From contig CACYHQ010000001.1 of assembly GCA_902774245.1 (NCBI GenBank), forward strand, positions 100,654-164,653: a DNA stretch of 64,000 bases, given 5' to 3'. Both the position numbers and the translations under genes were made by a program. Shown in pieces: positions 59,296 to 64,000 of the stretch. Every line of letters begins with the position of its first letter. Positions within the stretch are counted from its first letter, which is position 1. The stretch is from an uncultured bacterium (lineage in GTDB: Bacteria; Verrucomicrobiota; Lentisphaeria; Victivallales; UBA1829). The notes beneath the pieces are model-generated. The model saw only the letters and a list, made by a program, of their open reading frames with translations. It was not told the DNA's origin and did not search any database.

Positions 59296-61323
59296 ATGAA
59301 CACAACCGGAACAGAATACCATGTCAGCAAAACAGGTTCCGACCGCAACCCCGGAACGGCCGCGCAGCCGTTCGCCACGATCCAGCGCGCGGCGGACCTG
59401 GCGATGCCGGGCGACACCGTGATCGTGCACGCGGGCGAGTACCGCGAATGGGTCGACCCGAAGAATGGCGGCACCTGCGACCGCATGCGCATCACGTACA
59501 AAGCCGCCGAAAACGAGCATGTCGTGATCAAGGGCTCGGAGCGGATCACCGGATGGGTGCGCGAGGGAGACGGCACGGTGTGGAAGGCCGTGGTCCCCAA
59601 TACGCTGTTCGGCGATTTCAACCCGTTCGACACGTGGCTTTACGGAGACTGGATGGTGTCGCCCATGTACCCGACCATTCATTTGGGCGAAGTCTACCTG
59701 AACGGCAAATCCTTCTTCGAGGCGACCTCGCCGGAGGAAGTCAGAAAAGCCGAAAAGCGGACGACCGGGCACAATTATCCGTGGAAGACCTACCGCGAAC
59801 CGATTGCGAATCCCGACGACACGGTCTATCAGTGGTACGCCGAGGTCGACGCGGACAACACCGTCATCTGGGCGAATTTCCAGGGGGCGGACCCCAACAG
59901 GGAACTGGTCGAGATCAACGTCCGCAAATGCGTCTTCTACCCGAGGCAGAGCGGGAAGGACTACATCACGGTCTCCGGGTTCGAGCTGGCTCACGCCGCG
60001 ACGCCGTTCGCGCCGCCGACCGGCGACCAGCCCGGCCTGATCGGACCGCACTGGAGCAAGGGCTGGATCATTGAGAAGAACCACATCCACGACGCGAAAT
60101 GCTCCGCCGTGAGCCTGGGAAAAGACGAGAAAACGGGCGACAACTATTTCACGAAAACCAGACGGAAACCGGGCTACACCTGCCAGTTCGAATCGGTTGT
60201 GAAGGCACTGCTCCTCGGCTGGAACCGCGAAAACGTCGGCTCGCACATCGTGCGGAACAACGTGATCCACGACTGCGGCCAGAACGGCGTCGTGGGGCAC
60301 ATGGGCTGCATCTTCAGCGAGATCGCCGGCAACGAGATCTACCGGATCGCCACCAAACACGAGTTCTTCGGCTGGGAGATCGGCGGGATCAAGCTGCACG
60401 CGCCGATCGACGTCCGGATCACCGGAAACTACATCCACGACTGCACGCTCGGCACCTGGCTCGACTGGCAGACGCAGGGCACCCGGATCAGCGGAAACCT
60501 CTATTGCAACAACGAGCGCGACCTCATGGTCGAGGTGTCGCACGGGCCATATCTGGTCGACAACAACATCTTCGCGTCCGCATACAGCTTCGAAAACATG
60601 TCGCAGGGCGGCGCGTATGTCCACAATCTGGTTCTCGGCAATACCCTGCACAGAAATGTCCTGAACCGTTCCACTCCCTACCATTTCGCCCACAGCACCG
60701 CGCTCATGGGCACCTCGTTCATCTACGGCGGCGACGACCGTTTCTACCAGAACGTCTTCGTCGGAGGGGCCGACAAACACGACCAGACGGACTGCGTTTT
60801 CACCGGCACGGAGGCCTTCAATGGACACCCGGATTCCTATGAAAAATATATCGAGGGGATCAAGGCGGCGTTTCCGCAGAAGGGCATCCCCGGCGACGAA
60901 AACCTCTACATCCAGGTGGCGCAGCCGGTCTATATCGCGCGCAACGTCTACGGCAACGGCGCGGAGCACTACGACGGGGAACAGGATTTCTCGGTCAAGG
61001 AAGGTGGCTGGAACATCCGCATCGAGGCGAACGAGCCGGATTCCGCCCCGAACTTGCCCGCCGCGGAGCTCATCAAAAAGAGACACGGTTTCGTGTATCT
61101 CGAACTGGATGCCGACGACGTGATCCTCAAGCAGAAGACGGCGCTCATGACAACGGCGGATCTGGGCGAGACAAGGGTGTCGGAGGCGTTCTTCGAAAAT
61201 CCGGACGGCTCGGACATCGCCATCGACCACGATTACCTCGGCCAGCGCCGCACGGACGGACACAACCCCGCCGGACCGTTCGCCGGACTGAAACCGGGCA
61301 AAAACCGCCTTTGCGTATGGTGA
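59296..61323 (+). CDS. Right-handed parallel beta-helix protein (polysaccharide lyase- or hydrolase-like)
   Basis: A 675-residue protein. The start (YHVSKTGSDRNPGTAAQPFATIQRAAD, then GDTVIVHAGEYRE) is the usual N-terminal cap of secreted beta-helix enzymes. The coils (repeated NxI and IxGN patterns from about residue 235 to 480) follow, and a C-terminal beta region ends it. The family holds polysaccharide lyases, pectinases and GH141-like enzymes. I cannot assign the catalytic residues. No signal peptide is seen, so it may be cytoplasmic or use a non-standard export. A GGAGG site precedes the ATG. Confidence 0.82.
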   Translation: MNTTGTEYHVSKTGSDRNPGTAAQPFATIQRAADLAMPGDTVIVHAGEYREWVDPKNGGTCDRMRITYKAAENEHVVIKGSERITGWVREGDGTVWKAVVPNTLFGDFNPFDTWLYGDWMVSPMYPTIHLGEVYLNGKSFFEATSPEEVRKAEKRTTGHNYPWKTYREPIANPDDTVYQWYAEVDADNTVIWANFQGADPNRELVEINVRKCVFYPRQSGKDYITVSGFELAHAATPFAPPTGDQPGLIGPHWSKGWIIEKNHIHDAKCSAVSLGKDEKTGDNYFTKTRRKPGYTCQFESVVKALLLGWNRENVGSHIVRNNVIHDCGQNGVVGHMGCIFSEIAGNEIYRIATKHEFFGWEIGGIKLHAPIDVRITGNYIHDCTLGTWLDWQTQGTRISGNLYCNNERDLMVEVSHGPYLVDNNIFASAYSFENMSQGGAYVHNLVLGNTLHRNVLNRSTPYHFAHSTALMGTSFIYGGDDRFYQNVFVGGADKHDQTDCVFTGTEAFNGHPDSYEKYIEGIKAAFPQKGIPGDENLYIQVAQPVYIARNVYGNGAEHYDGEQDFSVKEGGWNIRIEANEPDSAPNLPAAELIKKRHGFVYLELDADDVILKQKTALMTTADLGETRVSEAFFENPDGSDIAIDHDYLGQRRTDGHNPAGPFAGLKPGKNRLCVW

Positions 61324-61347
61324 CCGTCTGTTGAAAGGGATCAAGAC

Positions 61348-61599
61348 ATGAACGAAAACGATACCGCCGTCGAACCAACCGATTTCTGGTATATCGACTC
61401 GAAATATCACATTCACTGCGAGGAATACATCGAGTACCACAAGGACGCGATGGACTGGGACCTGGTCTCCCGGTACCAGACGCTCAGCGAACCGTTCATC
61501 GAGAAGTTCGCCGACCGGGTGAACTGGAAGAACATCTTCCAATACCAGGATCTGAGCGACGCATTCCGGGAGAAATGGAAACACAAACTGGCGGAATGA
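61348..61599 (+). CDS. Small protein with W-x-x-x-x-x-YQ-x-LSE repeats
   Basis: An 83-residue protein with two copies of a 23-residue unit, DWDLVSRYQTLSEPFIEKF and NWKNIFQYQDLSDAFREKW. The same WxxIxxYQxLSExFI pattern is found in repeat proteins of phages, poxviruses and giant viruses and in some gut bacteria, with unknown role. It follows the beta-helix gene by 24 bases and is followed by a strong terminator. I cannot name a function. Confidence 0.75.
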   Translation: MNENDTAVEPTDFWYIDSKYHIHCEEYIEYHKDAMDWDLVSRYQTLSEPFIEKFADRVNWKNIFQYQDLSDAFREKWKHKLAE

Positions 61600-61635
61600 T
61601 GATCCGTCTTTGACATTAGCTTCATAAAAGATAAA

Positions 61636-61671
61636 GCCCTCCGGGCCATTGACGGCTTCGGAGGGCTTTTT
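61636..61671 (+). terminator. Terminator between convergent genes
   Basis: An 8-bp stem (61636-61643 with 61659-61666) is followed by five T (61667-61671). AAA before the stem gives a weaker T run for the minus-strand MarR transcript. Confidence 0.9.
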
Positions 61672-61699
61672 CGTCTTCAGATCAAAGACAGAGGAACGA

Positions 61700-62197
61700 T
61701 CAGTCAGCGTCCTCGTAGAAGGCTCTCAGGAGGGTGCGGAGGGAACGCGCCATGACGATGCGGTCCTGTTCCGGGATAGTCGCCATGGCCTTCGCCACGC
61801 GGTCGTGCAGGAACTTGGAGAGGACTTCGAGGCGCTTCTTCGCGGACTCGGAGATTGAGAGGTAGACGACGCGGCGGTCGTCCTTCGACGCCGTGCGGCA
61901 GACCATGTCGCTCTTCACGAGGCTGTCGACCATCTGGGAGACGCCGCCGGAGGTCACGCCGAGCTCGTCCGCCAGGTCACGGATGCTCACGAGGCCGCCC
62001 TGCGCCTGCGCGAGGTAGGTCAGCACGCGGATGCGCGAGAACGTGATCTTCTGCCCGGGCGCGATGTCCGGGCATTCCTGAAGGAGCAGGTTCAGCATCT
62101 TGGCGTTGTTGCGCAGAATAAGGCGCCACACGTCGCTCGCGATGTCGCCGGAATCCGGCACGGGAAACAGAAGATTCGATTCAGGTTTCTTGTTCAT
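61700..62197 (-). CDS. MarR family transcriptional regulator
   Basis: A 165-residue winged-helix regulator. The helix-turn-helix is SIRDLADELGVTSGGVSQMVDSL (about 70-95), with the wing DDRRVVYLSISESAKK. The family usually represses efflux or stress genes and is released by small ligands. It lies 12 bases after the RND permease on the same strand, so it probably controls the pump operon from within. No operator can be shown here, because the operon promoter is outside the window. Confidence 0.92.
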   Translation of the reverse strand: MNKKPESNLLFPVPDSGDIASDVWRLILRNNAKMLNLLLQECPDIAPGQKITFSRIRVLTYLAQAQGGLVSIRDLADELGVTSGGVSQMVDSLVKSDMVCRTASKDDRRVVYLSISESAKKRLEVLSKFLHDRVAKAMATIPEQDRIVMARSLRTLLRAFYEDAD

Positions 62198-62209
62198 AAT
62201 AGGGTCTCC

Positions 62210-64000
62210 TTAATCTCTCGGGCGGTCGAGGTGTAAAATGCGTTTGCCGGTCTCGCGGACGCGCTGGAAGAACGCGTACAGCGCCGGGGTGAACATGATG
62301 CCGATCAGCGTGGCCATGATCATGCCGGAGAACGTGGTGATGCCGATGGCACGGCGGCTGCCGGAACCGGCGCCCGTCGCCACGACCAGCGGGAAGACGC
62401 CGAAGACAAAGCTCCAGGCGGTCATCAGCACGGCGCGGTAACGGAGGCTGGCGCCGCCGAGGGCGGCATCCACGATACTCTTGCCGTGTTCGCGCTCCTG
62501 CTTGGCGAATTCGACCATGAGGATGGCGTTCTTGGCGGAAAGACCGATCAGCATGACCATGCCGAGCTGGGCATAGATGCTGAGGTCGAGTTTCGCGATT
62601 TTCAGGCCGATCAGAGCGCCGCAGACGGCGAACGACACGGTCAGCATCACGGGGATCGGGATCGTCCAGCTTTCGTACTGGGCGACGAGGAAGAGGTAGG
62701 CGAACATCAGGGCGAGCGCCATGAGGTAGACGATCTGGCCTTCGTTCTGGCGTTCCTGATAGCTCAGCGCGGTCCATTCCAGGTGGTACTGGTCAGGCAG
62801 CTTCACATTCTCCATCGCGTCCATGATGAGGCGCGAGCTCGATCCGGGCAGACCGTTCACGGTCAGCTCGGCGCTGGTCATCTTGTTGAAACGGGAGATC
62901 TGGCGCGGGCCGACGGTGTATTTCAGTTCGCCGAAGGAGGTCAGCGGGACCATTTCGCCGACGTCGTTGACCACCTGGATCTCGCGGATGTCGTCGAGCG
63001 TGGAGCGGTAGTCGGCGGAGGCCTGCATCCTTACCTTGAAGTTGCGGCTGACCATGGTGAAATCGTTGATGTAGAGCGAAGCGAGCTTGCTCTGGAGGGT
63101 ATTGTAGATGCTGAGCGGGGAGACGCCGAGGGTATGCGCCTTGTCGAAGTCGATGTCGAGATACAGCTGCGGCGTGTCAGCGTTGTACGGCGTCATGGCA
63201 ACCGCGATCATGTCGCGATGACCCATCAGCTCGCGGGTGTAACCTTTCATCACGTCAGACAGCTCAATCGGGTCGACATCACCGATGCCGCACACCTGCG
63301 CACTCACGCCGTTGACCATGCCCAGGCCCATGATGGCGGGCGGGGAGAACACCGTGATGCGGGCGTCCGGGATGGATGCGAGACGTCCTTGGATCTGGGC
63401 CTGGAGCGCGCCGAGCTGAAGATCCGGCGTCTTGCGCTTGTCCCAGTGGTCCAGCGCCACGATCGCGATGCCGACGCTTTCGCCGGAACCGGACATCATG
63501 CTGAAGCCGGACACATCCAGGATCGAACGGATGCCTTTCACGTCGGCGAGCTTCTCGCGGATGTCGCGGAGGACGGCGTCGGTACGTTCGACGGACGCGC
63601 CGCTCGGGAGTTCCACGTTGCAGAAGAGCACGCCTTTGTCCTCCTCCGGCAGGAACGAGCTGAGCGAGTGCGTGAACATCCAGTAGACGGCGAACAGCAC
63701 GCCGGCGAAGAGGACGATCGCCACGGGCCAGCAGCGCACGAGGAAGCCGGTAAAGAAGAGATATATCTTGCGCGTAAAGTCCAGCACGGCGTTGAACGGG
63801 CGGAACAGCAGCGGCACGTGTCCGTCGGGCTTGCGCAGCAGCAGGGCGCAGAGGGCCGGGCTGAGCGTCATGGCAATGGTCGTGGAGAGGCATAGCGAGA
63901 TGCACATGGTAACGGCGAACTGGACATAGATCACGCCGACCATGCCGCCGTAGAACGCCAGCGGCACGTAGCAGGACACGGTCACGAGCGTGGTGGAGAT
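62210..64000 (-). CDS. RND efflux permease (AcrB/HAE1 family), C-terminal part (5' end outside window)
   Basis: The frame is open to the window edge, with only the last 596 codons shown (of about 1040 usual). [16 protein letters not shown], the periplasmic [11 protein letters not shown] and [13 protein letters not shown], the docking region and the C-terminal [22 protein letters not shown] and [17 protein letters not shown] segments are typical of AcrB-like proton antiporters that pump drugs or bile salts with a membrane-fusion protein and TolC. No Walker motif is expected. The first 440 or so residues, the fusion protein and the promoter are beyond the right edge. Confidence 0.95.
   Translation of the reverse strand: MSTTLVTVSCYVPLAFYGGMVGVIYVQFAVTMCISLCLSTTIAMTLSPALCALLLRKPDGHVPLLFRPFNAVLDFTRKIYLFFTGFLVRCWPVAIVLFAGVLFAVYWMFTHSLSSFLPEEDKGVLFCNVELPSGASVERTDAVLRDIREKLADVKGIRSILDVSGFSMMSGSGESVGIAIVALDHWDKRKTPDLQLGALQAQIQGRLASIPDARITVFSPPAIMGLGMVNGVSAQVCGIGDVDPIELSDVMKGYTRELMGHRDMIAVAMTPYNADTPQLYLDIDFDKAHTLGVSPLSIYNTLQSKLASLYINDFTMVSRNFKVRMQASADYRSTLDDIREIQVVNDVGEMVPLTSFGELKYTVGPRQISRFNKMTSAELTVNGLPGSSSRLIMDAMENVKLPDQYHLEWTALSYQERQNEGQIVYLMALALMFAYLFLVAQYESWTIPIPVMLTVSFAVCGALIGLKIAKLDLSIYAQLGMVMLIGLSAKNAILMVEFAKQEREHGKSIVDAALGGASLRYRAVLMTAWSFVFGVFPLVVATGAGSGSRRAIGITTFSGMIMATLIGIMFTPALYAFFQRVRETGKRILHLDRPRD

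Noticed and set aside
57541..61584. 1347-codon open frame on the minus strand
   Set aside because: It runs opposite to the LRR, TfoX-N, GNAT and beta-helix genes. Its composition (Arg/Asp/Val-rich, no domain) is that of an antisense frame in GC-rich, codon-biased DNA.
1..64000. Insertion sequence, prophage, integron or defence island
   Set aside because: No transposase, integrase, phage structural gene, restriction or CRISPR-associated gene was seen in any frame.

Overview
The window is high-GC DNA (roughly 60% by eye) from a Gram-negative bacterium, most likely of the PVC superphylum and probably Lentisphaerae/Victivallales-like. The outer-membrane lipid A genes lpxA, lpxK and a KdsD-type isomerase are present. 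The gene cut by the left edge looks like the Minf_1886 family, which I know mainly from Verrucomicrobia, Planctomycetes and Lentisphaerae. The sugar-degrading content (GH27, GH9, DUF5060/DUF4038, beta-helix proteins) and pyruvate phosphate dikinase fit an anaerobic, glycan-eating, probably gut-associated organism. The taxonomic call is inference. I see no insertion sequence, prophage, integron or CRISPR array; this is chromosomal core DNA with a more accessory right end.

Left third (1-23.7 kb): Minf_1886 fragment, M16 peptidase, LysM lipoprotein, a membrane protein with a spermidine-synthase-like core, a methyltransferase, a 35-residue basic protein followed by lpxA, and two small unknown genes that share a promoter-proximal leader repeat. 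Next comes the leftward operon rpsP-KH-trmD-rplS-rnhB, then tRNA-Glu with an amidohydrolase and a two-subunit chromate transporter, then an Ig-NptA-PhoU fusion transporter with a DUF2062 protein. Rightward follow a WecA/CapD-like fusion glycosyl-phosphate transferase, lpxK and ppdK.

Middle (23.7-47.6 kb): a TIM-barrel isomerase, PIN-PhoH ATPase, GH27 alpha-galactosidase, kdsD-like gene, Bax-inhibitor-1 protein and a family 6 DNA glycosylase. A leftward block follows: tatA-tatC-polyferredoxin, a 963-residue membrane protein, then metX-metW-prmA, rplU-purC and purQ. After these come a DUF5060/DUF4038 glycosidase, pyrF, mnmE and a TPR protein.

Right third (47.6-64 kb): a GH9 enzyme interrupted by a glycine-rich and helical insertion, a NapH-like iron-sulfur protein, a run of envelope or lipoprotein genes of poorly known function (DUF4105, lipase-like lipoprotein, LRR_5 lipoprotein, beta-helix protein) mixed with TfoX-N and GNAT genes, and finally a MarR regulator downstream of an RND efflux permease that runs off the right edge.

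Twenty-one sigma70-like promoters can be read by eye. They share TTG-type -35 boxes, 15-17 base spacers and a -10 of TATATT/TAAATT type, often directly preceded by TG. The observations I would follow first are the polyferredoxin with an internal twin-arginine motif encoded next to tatA-tatC, the GH9 enzyme with a glycine-rich insertion, the paired-hairpin repeats (one of which supplies a stop codon), and the duplicated leader element at 8.2 and 8.95 kb.
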